From Marixanthomonas sp963974425 (lineage in GTDB: Bacteria; Bacteroidota; Bacteroidia; Flavobacteriales; Flavobacteriaceae), in NCBI RefSeq assembly GCF_963974425.1, contig NZ_CAXBCK010000006.1, positions 28,808-92,807 of the forward strand: a DNA stretch of 64,000 bases, in the 5' to 3' direction. Below the pieces are notes generated by a model. That model ran no database searches. It worked only from the letters and a program-made list of their open reading frames with translations, and was not told the DNA's origin. Position numbers and translations under genes: made by a program. Positions 54,147 through 63,577 of this stretch are shown piece by piece. How positions within the stretch are numbered: position 1 is the stretch's first letter; every line of letters begins with the position of its first letter.

Positions 54147-55169
54147 ATGTACGAAGAAAGGTCGTTTAGCGATAAAATGTGGCTAATTCTTAAAGGACTA
54201 GCTATGGGTGCTGCCAATAAAGTTCCGGGTGTTTCTGGTGGGGTGGTCGCTTTTGTTGCAGGCTTTTACGAAGAGTTCATATATTCTCTTCAAAAAATAA
54301 ACCGAAAAGCTATTGGTTTACTATTTGATGGTCGCTTTAGGAGTTTTTACCAATATATAAACGGACGTTTTTTAGGACTTCTTTTACTGGGGATGATAAT
54401 CAGTTATTTCAGCATCTCTATACTGCTAGATATGTTATTATTACATTTCGAGCTATACGTTTGGAGCGCCTTTTTTGGTATGATTATCGGTTCTATTTAT
54501 TATATAGCTAAGGATTTTGGTGACTGGAACCGAAAATACGTCGCCTACCTTTTATGCGGTATTATCGCTGGAATTAGCATTAGTTTTCTAGAACCTGCCA
54601 AGGAGAATAGCAATTTACTTTTTGTATTTTTTTGTGGTATTATAGGAGTTTCCGGTATGACTTTGCCCGGACTTTCGGGCTCTTTTATACTAATCCTCCT
54701 AGGTAATTATGTTTTATTATTAGTAGATTCGGTCAATGCTTTATACGATACGTTTATAGATTTGGCACAGTTAGATTTCAGCTTTGTAAACAACCCAGAG
54801 CGTATTGAGTTGCTTAAAGTCTTAGCTTCTTTTTCATTTGGTTCCTTAGTAGGTTTGGTATCGCTTTCACATCTCTTGGCGTATGTACTAAAACGTTTTA
54901 AAAAAGCCACCTACGCTGTTATCATTGGTTTTATTTCGGGCTCTTTAGGGGTAGTTTGGCCCTGGAAAGAAAAAATATATGCACTTGATGCCTTCGGAAA
55001 GATAAAATACGATGCCAATGACCGTGTAATAATCACTGGATACGACCGCTATTGGCCATCAGAATTTTCTTTCGATACCTTTTGGGCTATTTTCTTTATT
55101 TTCGCAGGCATACTAATCGTACTAAGTTTAGATTGGTACCATAAAGCAAGAACCAAAAATAATGGCTAA
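54147..55169 (+). CDS. DUF368 membrane protein, polyprenyl-phosphate translocase family (copy 2)
   Basis: 340 residues with the same topology and signatures as the preceding protein, diverged (KGLAMGAANKVPGVSGGVVA; SGMTLPGLSGSFILILLGNY). The adjacent start codon, with no gap, implies coupled translation. Two copies could form a heteromer or act on different lipid carriers. It overlaps aroE by eight bases. Confidence 0.87.
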   Translation: MYEERSFSDKMWLILKGLAMGAANKVPGVSGGVVAFVAGFYEEFIYSLQKINRKAIGLLFDGRFRSFYQYINGRFLGLLLLGMIISYFSISILLDMLLLHFELYVWSAFFGMIIGSIYYIAKDFGDWNRKYVAYLLCGIIAGISISFLEPAKENSNLLFVFFCGIIGVSGMTLPGLSGSFILILLGNYVLLLVDSVNALYDTFIDLAQLDFSFVNNPERIELLKVLASFSFGSLVGLVSLSHLLAYVLKRFKKATYAVIIGFISGSLGVVWPWKEKIYALDAFGKIKYDANDRVIITGYDRYWPSEFSFDTFWAIFFIFAGILIVLSLDWYHKARTKNNG

Positions 55170-55893
55170 ATACGGACTGATAGGAAAAAACATTTCCTAT
55201 TCTTTTTCAAAAACTTTTTTTTCTGTAAAATTTGAACAAGAAAACAGAGCAGACACTTACCAAAATTTTGATATTGAAGACATTAATGAGTTTCCAAAAT
55301 TAATTTCTAATACTAAAGATTTAAAAGGCTTAAATGTTACCATTCCGTATAAAGAAGCTATTATCCCTTTCTTAGATAGAATTGACAAAGAAGCTTCAGA
55401 AATAGGAGCCGTAAATACCATAAAATTTCAGAACGACGGAAGCCTTAAAGGCTTTAATACCGATCACTACGGCTTTGCAAAATCTCTTGCCAATTTTTTA
55501 CCTATTGAAGAAAAAACAGCTTTAATACTAGGTACTGGCGGTGCTTCAAAAGCTATTAAATATGTCTTAGAGACTATGGGTTTTCAGTATAAAATCGTCT
55601 CCCGTAAAAAAACTGAAAATACTATTACATATCAAGAGTTAACAAGGGAAGTACTAAATAAATACTTTTTAATTATAAATTGCACCCCTCTTGGCACGTT
55701 CCCGAACGTATCAGAATACCCAAACATTCCCTATCACTACATCACTGACAATCACGTGCTTTTTGATTTAATCTACAACCCGTCGCAAACAGAATTTCTA
55801 AAATTAGGGCAAGCACAAGGTGCACGAACAAGTAACGGATTGAAAATGCTGGAACATCAAGCAAAAAAAGCTTGGAAAATTTGGCGATCGTAA
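55162..55893 (+). CDS. aroE: Shikimate dehydrogenase
   Basis: 243 residues, a short form. The shikimate site ISYSFSKTFFSVKFEQ and KGLNVTIPYKEAI, GAVNTI, the NADP loop ILGTGGASKAIKYVL and the end GLKMLEHQAKKAW are all present. It reduces 3-dehydroshikimate in aromatic amino-acid synthesis. Confidence 0.93.
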   Translation: MAKYGLIGKNISYSFSKTFFSVKFEQENRADTYQNFDIEDINEFPKLISNTKDLKGLNVTIPYKEAIIPFLDRIDKEASEIGAVNTIKFQNDGSLKGFNTDHYGFAKSLANFLPIEEKTALILGTGGASKAIKYVLETMGFQYKIVSRKKTENTITYQELTREVLNKYFLIINCTPLGTFPNVSEYPNIPYHYITDNHVLFDLIYNPSQTEFLKLGQAQGARTSNGLKMLEHQAKKAWKIWRS

Positions 55894-55929
55894 GTTTCTA
55901 CTAAATCTTTTCAAAAAAAAGACCGAACC

Positions 55930-55960
55930 TTTGTCGTTTGCTTAGTTGTTAGTATCTTGA
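55930..55960 (+). promoter_or_regulatory. Putative promoter of the DUF349 gene
   Basis: TTTG (55930-55933), a 19-base spacer and TATCTTGA (55953-55960) fit the Bacteroidota promoter pattern closely. The ATG at 55996 follows 35 bases after the -7 box. Confidence 0.5.
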
Positions 55961-55995
55961 CCCTTTAAGGATAACGAACCTAAACATTGAAAGAT

Positions 55996-58104
55996 ATGTC
56001 TGACAAAAAAACGGCAAAAGAAGAAGAAACAGTTTCAGAAAACAACGAAACAATCAATTCTTCAAAAAAAGAAGTAGAAAAAGTTGAAAATACTGACAAA
56101 GCAGATTCTAAAGAGGATACCGAGGTATTAGAAAATGCACTAGTTGATGAATCTACTAAAACTAAAGCACCAACAGAAAAGCTTTCTGCAGAAGAAAATT
56201 CTTCCGAAGAACAAGTAGAAAAGCCATCCGAGGAAAGTTCAGAAAAAGAAATTGCACCTGAAGAAGAAGTCACTTCTGATAAAGCTGAAACTGAAAAGGT
56301 TTCAAATGAAAATACTGATGAGGAAGAGGAAGAAGAAATCACTTCTTCAGATGAGGAAGAAAAAGAAGATGAGGAAGAAGACGAGGGAAAAGACTACAGC
56401 GAACTTTCTAAAAAAGAGCTGATCAATGAGTTTAAGTCGTTACTCAAAAACAATCCGGTTCAAAAAATTAAAAATGAAGTTGAAGAGATAAGATCAGAAT
56501 TCAACTCAAAATTTAATGAGCTTTTAGAGCAAAAAAAGGAAGAGTTTTTGGCCGATGGTGGAAACATAATCGACTTTCAATATACCACTCCACTAAAGAA
56601 AGATTTTAATTCACTTTACTTTGATTATAAAGAAAAACGCAATAAGCACTACAAAAACTTAAAGCGCGACCTCCACGCCAACCTTGAAAAAAGGCAAAAT
56701 CTTATTGAGGAATTAAAAGGGTTGTTAAATGCTGAAGAAAGCATGGGCAAAACTTACAATCACTTTAAAGATATACAAAAACGTTGGCACGAAGCGGGAG
56801 CTATACCAAGGGATAAGTACAATTTAGTATGGAATAATTATCACCATCACGTTGAAAATTTTTACGATTTTCTACATTTAAATCGTGAGTTCAGAGATAT
56901 GGATTTTAAACATAATCTGGAACAAAAACTTAAGCTAATAGGCAGGGCCGAAGAGTTAGCTCAAGAAAAAAACATTAATAAAGCATTTAGAGAATTACAA
57001 ATGCTCCACAAAATGTGGAAAGAAGATGTGGGCCCTGTTGCTAAAGAATACCGGGAAGATGTTTGGGATAAATTTAGTGAAGCTACTAAAGTTATTCACG
57101 ATAAACGCCACGCACACCTAGAAGAGCAAGAAAAGGAATATGAAGCTAATTATGAGGTAAAGAAAGACCTTATTAACCAGATAAAGCAAGTTACAGAAAA
57201 TACCAAGCCTAGTCATCAAGCTTGGCAACATGCCATTAAAAAAGTACAAGAATTACGTGATGCCTATTTTGCCGCTGGAAAAGTACCAAGAGCTTTAAAT
57301 AAAGGAATTTGGAATGCATTTAAAGACGCTACTCGTACTTTCAATAGGACTAAAAATGCTTATTATAAAGATCAGAAAAAAGAGCAATATGCTAATTTAG
57401 AAAAGAAACGTAAGTTAGTGAAAATTGCCGAAGACAATAAAGACAGCGACGACACAGAGACCACGACTCCGTTAATGAAAAAAGTCCAAGCAGATTGGAA
57501 AAAAATTGGTCACGTACCACGAAAATACAGTGATAAAATCTGGAAACAGTTTAAAGCAGCATGCAACCATTACTTTGATAGATTACACGCTCAAAAAGAC
57601 GAAGAAAAGGAAGAAGAAAAAGAACATTTTGCAGCTAAAGAAAGTCTGCTAGAAAAAATGAACAACCTTGACCTTTCTGGAGATCATAAAAAAGATTTAA
57701 AAATCATTAAAGCAAATATAAGCGAATGGAAAAAAATTGGTCGTGTCCCTTATAAAAAGCGAAACATTGAACAAAAATTTAATAAAACCTTGGATGGTTT
57801 GTTCAATAAATTAGACCTGAGCAAAAAAGATGCTGAGCTTATTAAATTTGAAAATAAGCTTAACACCCTAAGTAACCGGGATGATGAGCGAAAACTTAAA
57901 AATGAACACTTCTTTATTTCGAAAAAGATAAATGAAACTAAAGATGAGATTAGACAATTAGAAAATAATTTGAGCTTCTTTAAACATGTTGATGACGATA
58001 ATCCTTTGGTGAAAGAAGTACATAATAACATTGCCAAACACAAAGAGCAGTTAGAAGTTTGGAAAGCCAAACTTTCTAAAATAAAATCGGTTAGAGATGC
58101 CTAA
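55996..58104 (+). CDS. DUF349 repeat protein with acidic N-terminus
   Basis: 702 residues from the ATG at 55996; a TTG three codons upstream is an unlikely start. Residues 1-135 are a low-complexity Glu/Lys/Ser/Asp region (EEEEEITSSDEEEKEDEEED). Several DUF349 helical modules follow, each with a pattern like F..IQKRWHEAG.IPR..YN..W..F (for example FKDIQKRWHEAGAIPRDKYN and VQADWKKIGHVPRKYSDKIW). The protein is probably cytoplasmic and structural; its role is unknown. The stop overlaps the methyltransferase gene by eight bases. Confidence 0.85.
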   Translation: MSDKKTAKEEETVSENNETINSSKKEVEKVENTDKADSKEDTEVLENALVDESTKTKAPTEKLSAEENSSEEQVEKPSEESSEKEIAPEEEVTSDKAETEKVSNENTDEEEEEEITSSDEEEKEDEEEDEGKDYSELSKKELINEFKSLLKNNPVQKIKNEVEEIRSEFNSKFNELLEQKKEEFLADGGNIIDFQYTTPLKKDFNSLYFDYKEKRNKHYKNLKRDLHANLEKRQNLIEELKGLLNAEESMGKTYNHFKDIQKRWHEAGAIPRDKYNLVWNNYHHHVENFYDFLHLNREFRDMDFKHNLEQKLKLIGRAEELAQEKNINKAFRELQMLHKMWKEDVGPVAKEYREDVWDKFSEATKVIHDKRHAHLEEQEKEYEANYEVKKDLINQIKQVTENTKPSHQAWQHAIKKVQELRDAYFAAGKVPRALNKGIWNAFKDATRTFNRTKNAYYKDQKKEQYANLEKKRKLVKIAEDNKDSDDTETTTPLMKKVQADWKKIGHVPRKYSDKIWKQFKAACNHYFDRLHAQKDEEKEEEKEHFAAKESLLEKMNNLDLSGDHKKDLKIIKANISEWKKIGRVPYKKRNIEQKFNKTLDGLFNKLDLSKKDAELIKFENKLNTLSNRDDERKLKNEHFFISKKINETKDEIRQLENNLSFFKHVDDDNPLVKEVHNNIAKHKEQLEVWKAKLSKIKSVRDA

Positions 58105-58738
58105 CCACCCAATTTGCCCATTATGTAAGCTTAATGATAATTTTGAATACCATAATGGCAATGAAGGTATATTTTACAGATGCAACACTTGTGATTTGGT
58201 TTTTAAAGCAAGTATCCATTACCCGTCTCAAAAAACTGAAAAGGAACGTTATTTAACGCATAATAACGATATAACGGATATTGGGTACCAAAACTTTGTT
58301 TCCCCTATTGTTGAAGCTGTAGCCACAGACTTTCCTACCAATGCTCTTGGGTTAGACTTTGGCGCCGGAACCGGCCCTGTTATTACCAAAATGCTATCCG
58401 ATAAAGGGTATTCTTTAACCTTATACGATACTTTTTTTCATCCAAATCGAGAAGCATTAAAGCTATCATATAATTTTATAGTGTGTTGTGAAGTGATGGA
58501 GCATTTTCACAATCCAGATAAAGAGTTTGCACTTTTAAAAAGTTTGTTGAAACCGAATGGAAAGCTCTATTGCATGACAGATCTCTTTTCTACCACAACC
58601 AATTTTGAAAATTGGAATTATAAAAACGATAAAACACACGTAGTATTTTATTCAGAAACTACACTCAAATGGATACAGCAGACTTTTAATTTTTCTGAAG
58701 TAAAAATTGACGGAAGATTGATTGTTTTTACTAGTTGA
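58097..58738 (+). CDS. Class I SAM-dependent methyltransferase with zinc ribbon
   Basis: 213 residues. A short N-terminal metal-binding motif (CPLCKLNDNFEYHNGNEGIF, RCNTCDLVF) has four Cys in CxxC pairs. A Methyltransf_23-like domain follows with GLDFGAGTGPVITKML and CCEVMEHFHNPDKEFALLKS. The substrate is unknown. The start overlaps the DUF349 gene. Confidence 0.82.
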   Translation: MPNHPICPLCKLNDNFEYHNGNEGIFYRCNTCDLVFKASIHYPSQKTEKERYLTHNNDITDIGYQNFVSPIVEAVATDFPTNALGLDFGAGTGPVITKMLSDKGYSLTLYDTFFHPNREALKLSYNFIVCCEVMEHFHNPDKEFALLKSLLKPNGKLYCMTDLFSTTTNFENWNYKNDKTHVVFYSETTLKWIQQTFNFSEVKIDGRLIVFTS

Positions 58739-58749
58739 CTTTTAAAGAA

Positions 58750-59538
58750 TTATAACTGTTTCGCTTCTTCCCAAAAAACATCCATTTCGGATAGCGTCAT
58801 ATCTTTTAGAGCTATTCCTTTTTCTTTAGCCTTACTTTCCAGATACTGAAACCTAGTAATAAACTTTTTATTAGTTCGTTCTAAAGCATTTTCAGGGTTT
58901 ATATGTAAGAAACGGGCGTAGTTAATCATAGAGAATAAAACATCCCCAAATTCGGCTTCTATTTTATCTTTATTGTTATCTGCTACTTCATGTTGTAGCT
59001 CTTCTAGTTCTTCTTTTAGTTTTTCAAAAACTTGCTGCGGCTCTTCCCAATCAAAACCTACTCCAGCTACTTTATCTTGAATCCTATTCGCTTTCACCAA
59101 TGACGGAAGCGATTTCGGCACACCCTCCAGCACACTTTCTTTACCTTCTTTTAGCTTTAAGTTTTCCCAGTTTCTTTTTACTTCTTCTTCATCAGCCACA
59201 TCAACATCACCATAAATATGTGGATGACGAGATATCAATTTTTCACAAATTTGGTTGGTGACATCAGCAATATCAAAATCATTAGTTTCACTACCAATTT
59301 TAGCATAAAAGACAATATGTAGCAACAAATCGCCCAATTCGCCTTTAATTTCCTCAAGATTATTATCCAAAATTGCATCACCTAGTTCGTATGTTTCTTC
59401 AATAGTGAGGTGTCGCAAGGTCTGCAAGGTTTGTTTTTTGTCCCAAGGGCATTGTTCACGAAGTTCGTCCATGATGGTTAGAAGGCGGTCAAATGCACGC
59501 AATTGGTCTTTTCTGGAGTTCATAAATATGTATTTCAA
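58750..59538 (-). CDS. mazG: Nucleoside triphosphate pyrophosphohydrolase MazG
   Basis: 262 residues with two MazG helical domains. The first has LREQCPWDKKQTLQTLRHLT, then IEETYELGDAI and ELGDLLLHIVFY; the second has LKEELEELQHEV and EAEFGDVLFSMINYARF. It hydrolyses NTPs to NMP and pyrophosphate and may help limit (p)ppGpp. It is convergent with the methyltransferase gene and divergent from nhaA. Confidence 0.93.
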   Translation of the reverse strand: MKYIFMNSRKDQLRAFDRLLTIMDELREQCPWDKKQTLQTLRHLTIEETYELGDAILDNNLEEIKGELGDLLLHIVFYAKIGSETNDFDIADVTNQICEKLISRHPHIYGDVDVADEEEVKRNWENLKLKEGKESVLEGVPKSLPSLVKANRIQDKVAGVGFDWEEPQQVFEKLKEELEELQHEVADNNKDKIEAEFGDVLFSMINYARFLHINPENALERTNKKFITRFQYLESKAKEKGIALKDMTLSEMDVFWEEAKQL

Positions 59539-59686
59539 AAGTTATAAAACAAAGCTACTGGAAATCGTTTTTATAACGTAAAAAGCGACCATAAATAAAA
59601 AAATATATACCAAAATTCGTATTTTTAAGGTTTGTAAATTCGGTATAAAATCAGACTCTGACGGTAAGTATTTGGCAGAAAAACAG

Positions 59687-59709
59687 TTGTTTTTTAACCT
59701 AAAAAACAA
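59687..59709 (+). repeat. Perfect inverted repeat in the nhaA leader
   Basis: TTGTTTTTTA and TAAAAAACAA form two ten-base arms around a three-base centre (ACC), 48 bases before the nhaA start. It could be an operator or an RNA hairpin. Confidence 0.5.
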
Positions 59710-59756
59710 TGAATGCTACTCACATAACTTAGCGCCGTAATTAGCATCTTTATTAT

Positions 59757-61073
59757 ATGATTAAAAAAGCTCTTGTAACACCTTTCAAAAAATTTATAAA
59801 AATTGAAGCCTTTAGTGGAATCTTGTTGCTTGTTGCAACTATTATTGCTTTAATATGGGCTAATTCGCCTTATGCAGATACCTACCAAGCAATATGGGAC
59901 TATAAACTTGGTTTTTCAATTCAGGATTTTGAACTAAACAAACCCCTTATACTTTGGGTTAATGATGGATTAATGGCCATTTTCTTTTTCTTGATTGGTT
60001 TAGAAATAAAAAGAGAGTTTTTAATTGGCGAATTAAATACCGTTAAGAAAATTGCCTTTCCACTTTTTGGAGCTATTGGAGGGATGACTATCCCTGTATT
60101 GTTTTTCTTTTTACTTAACAAAAGCCCTGAAACTACTGAAGGTTGGGCAATACCAATGGCTACCGATATTGCATTTGCCTTGGCAGTACTAAACCTTTTA
60201 GGAAATAGAGTACCGCTAAGTCTTAAAGTTTTCTTGACTGCATTTGCCATTGTTGATGATATTGGGGCCGTTCTAGTAATTGCTCTTTTTTATAGTGAAA
60301 GTATTAACCTTGGTCTATTAGCAGCAGCTATGGCACTATTAGGTTTCTTGTATTTTGTTTCGTACCGAGGGTATTATTCAAGGTTTATGCTTCTTATTTT
60401 TGGTATCGTTATTTGGACCTTATTTTTAAAATCTGGTATTCATCCTACAATTGCAGGTATCTTATTAGCGTTTTCCATTCCTGTACGCCAAAAGATCCAT
60501 ACTCCAGATTTTATTGATAACCTAATGGACATAACCAATAACATTAAAAAAGCTGAAGTAATAAATAAACCCATTCTGTCCAAGGAACAAATTAGAGAAA
60601 TTGACGATTTAGAAGATTGGACCAGTAAGTTTCAAAGTCCACTGCAACACTTAGAGCATGGGTTGCACGGTTGGGTAGCTTATTTTATCATTCCTATTTT
60701 TGCTTTTGCCAATGCAGGAGTTATGCTTAATAGCGATGTTCAACTAGAAACTAGTTTAATAACGGTTATTGCCGCATCATTGGTTTTAGGAAACAGTATT
60801 GGCGTTACTACTATTATCCTTTTTGCACAGCGTATACGGTTAATTTCAATACCAAACGACATAACTTTTAAACACATTATAGGAGTTTCCTTTCTAGCTG
60901 GGATTGGATTTACCATGTCCATTTTTGTGGCTAGTTTAGCATTTAAAAATAATCCTGCCTATATTGATTCTGCTAAAATAGGCATCCTTCTTGGCTCCTT
61001 TATTTCTGCATTGATTGGATTCTTTATACTAAGGGTAGGTTCAACTAAAAAATACAGACGTACCAAAAAATAA
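59757..61073 (+). CDS. nhaA: Na+/H+ antiporter NhaA
   Basis: 438 residues with about twelve membrane helices. SGILLLVATIIALIWANSPY, NDGLMAIFFFLIGLEIKREF, ATDIAFALAVLNLLGNRVP and the paired aspartates in FAIVDDIGAVLVIALFYSES are diagnostic. It exchanges Na+ for protons to control pH and sodium, as expected in a marine organism. A terminator follows at 61091. Confidence 0.95.
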   Translation: MIKKALVTPFKKFIKIEAFSGILLLVATIIALIWANSPYADTYQAIWDYKLGFSIQDFELNKPLILWVNDGLMAIFFFLIGLEIKREFLIGELNTVKKIAFPLFGAIGGMTIPVLFFFLLNKSPETTEGWAIPMATDIAFALAVLNLLGNRVPLSLKVFLTAFAIVDDIGAVLVIALFYSESINLGLLAAAMALLGFLYFVSYRGYYSRFMLLIFGIVIWTLFLKSGIHPTIAGILLAFSIPVRQKIHTPDFIDNLMDITNNIKKAEVINKPILSKEQIREIDDLEDWTSKFQSPLQHLEHGLHGWVAYFIIPIFAFANAGVMLNSDVQLETSLITVIAASLVLGNSIGVTTIILFAQRIRLISIPNDITFKHIIGVSFLAGIGFTMSIFVASLAFKNNPAYIDSAKIGILLGSFISALIGFFILRVGSTKKYRRTKK

Positions 61074-61090
61074 GGAAATTTCAATTTATA

Positions 61091-61126
61091 AAAAAGCCCG
61101 TACCAAATTATGATACGGGCTTTTTT
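61091..61126 (+). terminator. Bidirectional terminator between nhaA and the DUF5606 gene
   Basis: AAAAAGCCCGTA and TACGGGCTTTTTT form a stem around an AT-rich loop. It has T-runs on both strands and so serves both convergent genes. Confidence 0.85.
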
Positions 61127-61145
61127 ATAATTTATTATATAGTAA

Positions 61146-61574
61146 TTACTCTTCTTCTGAAGCAGCTTTTTCTTTAGACTCTTCAGGTTCGGAGAAATCT
61201 GTAATTTCATTTTTTTGAAGTAAGTTATACCACTGTATTACTTTCTTGATATCACTTGGGTATACACGATCTTCATCATAATCTGGTAAAACCTCAAAAA
61301 AGTATTCTTCCAATTTTATTTTAGGTTCTTTATGGCTAATGGCCGCTCCCCCATTTTCTTTTTCTGAAATTTTTGAAAACACCTCTCTAATTGGAACTTC
61401 TTCAGTTAACGTGTAGATCGCTATCTCGCTCAATAAACTTACATTATGACGTCCGCTTACGTTAATTTTTTTTCCGTCTAATAATGATTCGGCTAAAAAA
61501 CCACTACGCGTTTGTGTTTTTAACTTGTACAATCCGGGCTTACCGGCAATTGATAAAATTTTTTCTAAGCTCAT
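61146..61574 (-). CDS. DUF5606 domain protein
   Basis: 142 residues. The N-terminal part is the DUF5606 signature: LEKILSIAGKPGLYKLKTQT, RSGFLAESLLDGKKI, NVSLLSEIAIYTLTEEVPI. A charged, low-complexity end (EPEESKEKAASEEE) follows. It is a small conserved cytoplasmic protein of Bacteroidota without known function. It lies directly downstream of def. Confidence 0.85.
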   Translation of the reverse strand: MSLEKILSIAGKPGLYKLKTQTRSGFLAESLLDGKKINVSGRHNVSLLSEIAIYTLTEEVPIREVFSKISEKENGGAAISHKEPKIKLEEYFFEVLPDYDEDRVYPSDIKKVIQWYNLLQKNEITDFSEPEESKEKAASEEE

Positions 61575-61639
61575 AAACTATCTTTTTCAATTTTTGAAAG
61601 GTGCAAATATGCACGGTTTCATTATTCTTTGCAATGCTA

Positions 61640-62230
61640 TTAACGTTTCTTTTTGGCTTTAGGGAATTTCATTCTATAATCAATGTTGATTTTCCCTGCT
61701 GAAATTTTACTTAACTTACTTTTAATCAGCCGTTTCTTTAATGGCGAAAGTTTATCGGTAAATAAAATCCCTTCAATATGGTCGTATTCGTGCTGTACAA
61801 TACGAGCAGCAATTCCTTTTAAAGTTTCCTTATGGGTTTTGAAGTTTTCGTCCTCATATTCAATAACAATTTCTGGCTGGCGAAATACATCTTCCCGAAC
61901 CTCCGGAATACTCAAACACCCTTCGTTAAAAGCCCATTCGTCACCAGATTCTTCTAAAATACGAGCGTTGATAAATGTTTTTTTGAAACCTTCAAGTTGT
62001 TTGCGCTCTTCTTCAGTTAAATCTTCATCATCGGCAAAAGGGCTTGCATCTACTAAAAATATACGAATAGGAAGCCCTACTTGTGGCGCAGCTAGGCCAA
62101 CGCCTCTTGCAGCGTACATTGTTTCGTACATGTTTTCGAGCAATTCATCCAGTTTTGGATATTCTGCATCAATCTCTTTTGCTTCCTTTTTTAAAACGGG
62201 ATCGCCGTATGCTACAATTGGTAAAATCAT
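61640..62230 (-). CDS. def: Peptide deformylase
   Basis: 196 residues. Motif I GVGLAAPQVGLPIRIFLVDA, motif II EGCLSIPEV and motif III QHEYDHIEGILFTDKL supply the three metal ligands (Cys, His, His) and the catalytic Glu. It removes the formyl group from nascent proteins. ruvX precedes it on the same strand. Confidence 0.95.
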   Translation of the reverse strand: MILPIVAYGDPVLKKEAKEIDAEYPKLDELLENMYETMYAARGVGLAAPQVGLPIRIFLVDASPFADDEDLTEEERKQLEGFKKTFINARILEESGDEWAFNEGCLSIPEVREDVFRQPEIVIEYEDENFKTHKETLKGIAARIVQHEYDHIEGILFTDKLSPLKKRLIKSKLSKISAGKINIDYRMKFPKAKKKR

Positions 62231-62250
62231 TCGTATGGGTTTAAATCTAA

Positions 62251-62661
62251 CTATTTATTGTATAAATATTCTTGAAGGATAATGGTAGCGCTAATTTCAT
62301 CAATCAAAGCTTTATTTCTGCGTTTCTTTTTCTTTAACCCACTATCAATCATCGTTTGGAACGCCATTTTACTTGAGTATCGTTCATCTACCCGTTTTAG
62401 TTCCAATTCTGGAAATGCTTTGGAAAACTTCAGAATAAATTCTTTAATATGAACCTCTACATCACTCGCAGTACCATCTTTCTGCTTCGGTTCGCCCACC
62501 AAAATCAATTCAACTTTTTCTGAAGCTATATATTTTTTCAGAAAATCGAATAGTTCTTTTGTGGGTACCGTTGTCAATCCGGAAGCTATTAACTGTAATT
62601 CGTCAGTTATAGCAATTCCAGTGCGTTTAGTACCGTAATCTATGGCTAAAATTCGTCCCAT
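62251..62661 (-). CDS. ruvX: Holliday junction resolvase-like protein RuvX/YqgF
   Basis: 136 residues from the ATG at 62661 (MGRILAIDYGTKRTGIAITD). An earlier in-frame ATG would add 13 residues without homology. The RNase H-like fold has Asp8 and the ELILVGEPKQKDGTASDVEV and DERYSSKMAFQTMID segments. It acts on 16S rRNA 5'-end processing or on DNA junctions. Confidence 0.9.
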   Translation of the reverse strand: MGRILAIDYGTKRTGIAITDELQLIASGLTTVPTKELFDFLKKYIASEKVELILVGEPKQKDGTASDVEVHIKEFILKFSKAFPELELKRVDERYSSKMAFQTMIDSGLKKKKRRNKALIDEISATIILQEYLYNK

Positions 62662-62728
62662 TCGGCTGCAAAAATACGGGTTTGTAAAATAGTATGCCAA
62701 AAAAGGGAAGTTAATTGCATTGGACTTT

Positions 62729-62736
62729 TATCTTTG
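62729..62736 (+). promoter_or_regulatory. Putative -7 promoter box of dapD
   Basis: TATCTTTG matches TAnnTTTG, 21 bases before the ATG at 62758. Confidence 0.45.
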
Positions 62737-62757
62737 TGATTAAATTTTGATTGAAAT

Positions 62758-63573
62758 ATGAGCCAGTTACAACAAATAATAGAAAAAGCTTGGAACGATC
62801 GTTCCTTATTACAAGATACCAAAACCATAAATGCTATTCGCGAGGTAGTGAAACTTTGCGATGAGGGGAAACTTCGTTGTGCAGAACCCACCAACGATGG
62901 ATGGCAAGTAAATGAATGGGTAAAAAAAGCAGTGGTTTTATACTTCCCAATTCAAAAAATGGAAACTATGGAAGCTGGTATTTTTGAATACCACGATAAA
63001 ATTCCGTTGAAAAAAGGCTATAAAGAAAAAGGGGTACGCGTAGTACCACATGCGGTTGCACGTCATGGAGCATACGTTTCAAAAGGAGTAATAATGATGC
63101 CCAGCTATGTAAATATTGGTGCTTATGTTGATGAAGGTACGATGGTTGATACGTGGGCAACTGTGGGAAGTTGTGCTCAAATTGGTAAAAACGTTCACCT
63201 AAGTGGCGGGGTTGGAATTGGTGGCGTTTTAGAACCCTTACAAGCCGCCCCAGTAATTATAGAAGACAATGCTTTTATTGGTTCACGATGTATCGTTGTG
63301 GAAGGCGTACGAGTTGAAAAAGAAGCTGTTTTAGGTGCAAACGTTGTTTTGACTGCCTCTACAAAAATAATCGATGTAACCGGTGATGAACCTGTTGAAA
63401 CAAAAGGTTTAATTCCATCGCGATCAGTAGTAATTCCTGGAAGTTATACCAAAAAATTTCCTGCAGGAGAGTTTCAAGTGCCTTGTGCTTTAATTATTGG
63501 TAAAAGAAAAGAAAGTACCAATAAAAAAACATCGCTTAATGACGCACTTCGCGAGTATAATGTAGCGGTATAA
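62758..63573 (+). CDS. dapD: 2,3,4,5-tetrahydropyridine-2,6-dicarboxylate N-succinyltransferase
   Basis: 271 residues, normal length. A left-handed beta-helix of hexapeptide repeats (MMPSYVNIGAYVDEGTMVDT, GSCAQIGKNVHLSGGVGIGG) follows the N-terminal helical domain. RHGAYVSKGV and the end FQVPCALIIGKR are typical. It succinylates tetrahydrodipicolinate in the diaminopimelate/lysine pathway, downstream of dapB. Confidence 0.96.
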   Translation: MSQLQQIIEKAWNDRSLLQDTKTINAIREVVKLCDEGKLRCAEPTNDGWQVNEWVKKAVVLYFPIQKMETMEAGIFEYHDKIPLKKGYKEKGVRVVPHAVARHGAYVSKGVIMMPSYVNIGAYVDEGTMVDTWATVGSCAQIGKNVHLSGGVGIGGVLEPLQAAPVIIEDNAFIGSRCIVVEGVRVEKEAVLGANVVLTASTKIIDVTGDEPVETKGLIPSRSVVIPGSYTKKFPAGEFQVPCALIIGKRKESTNKKTSLNDALREYNVAV

Positions 63574-63577
63574 TTAG

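Noticed and set aside
55980..56342. 120-residue serine-rich minus-strand frame
   Set aside because: It is the antisense of the Glu-rich N-terminus of the DUF349 protein (GAA/GAG read as TTC/CTC/TCT); low complexity explains the open frame.
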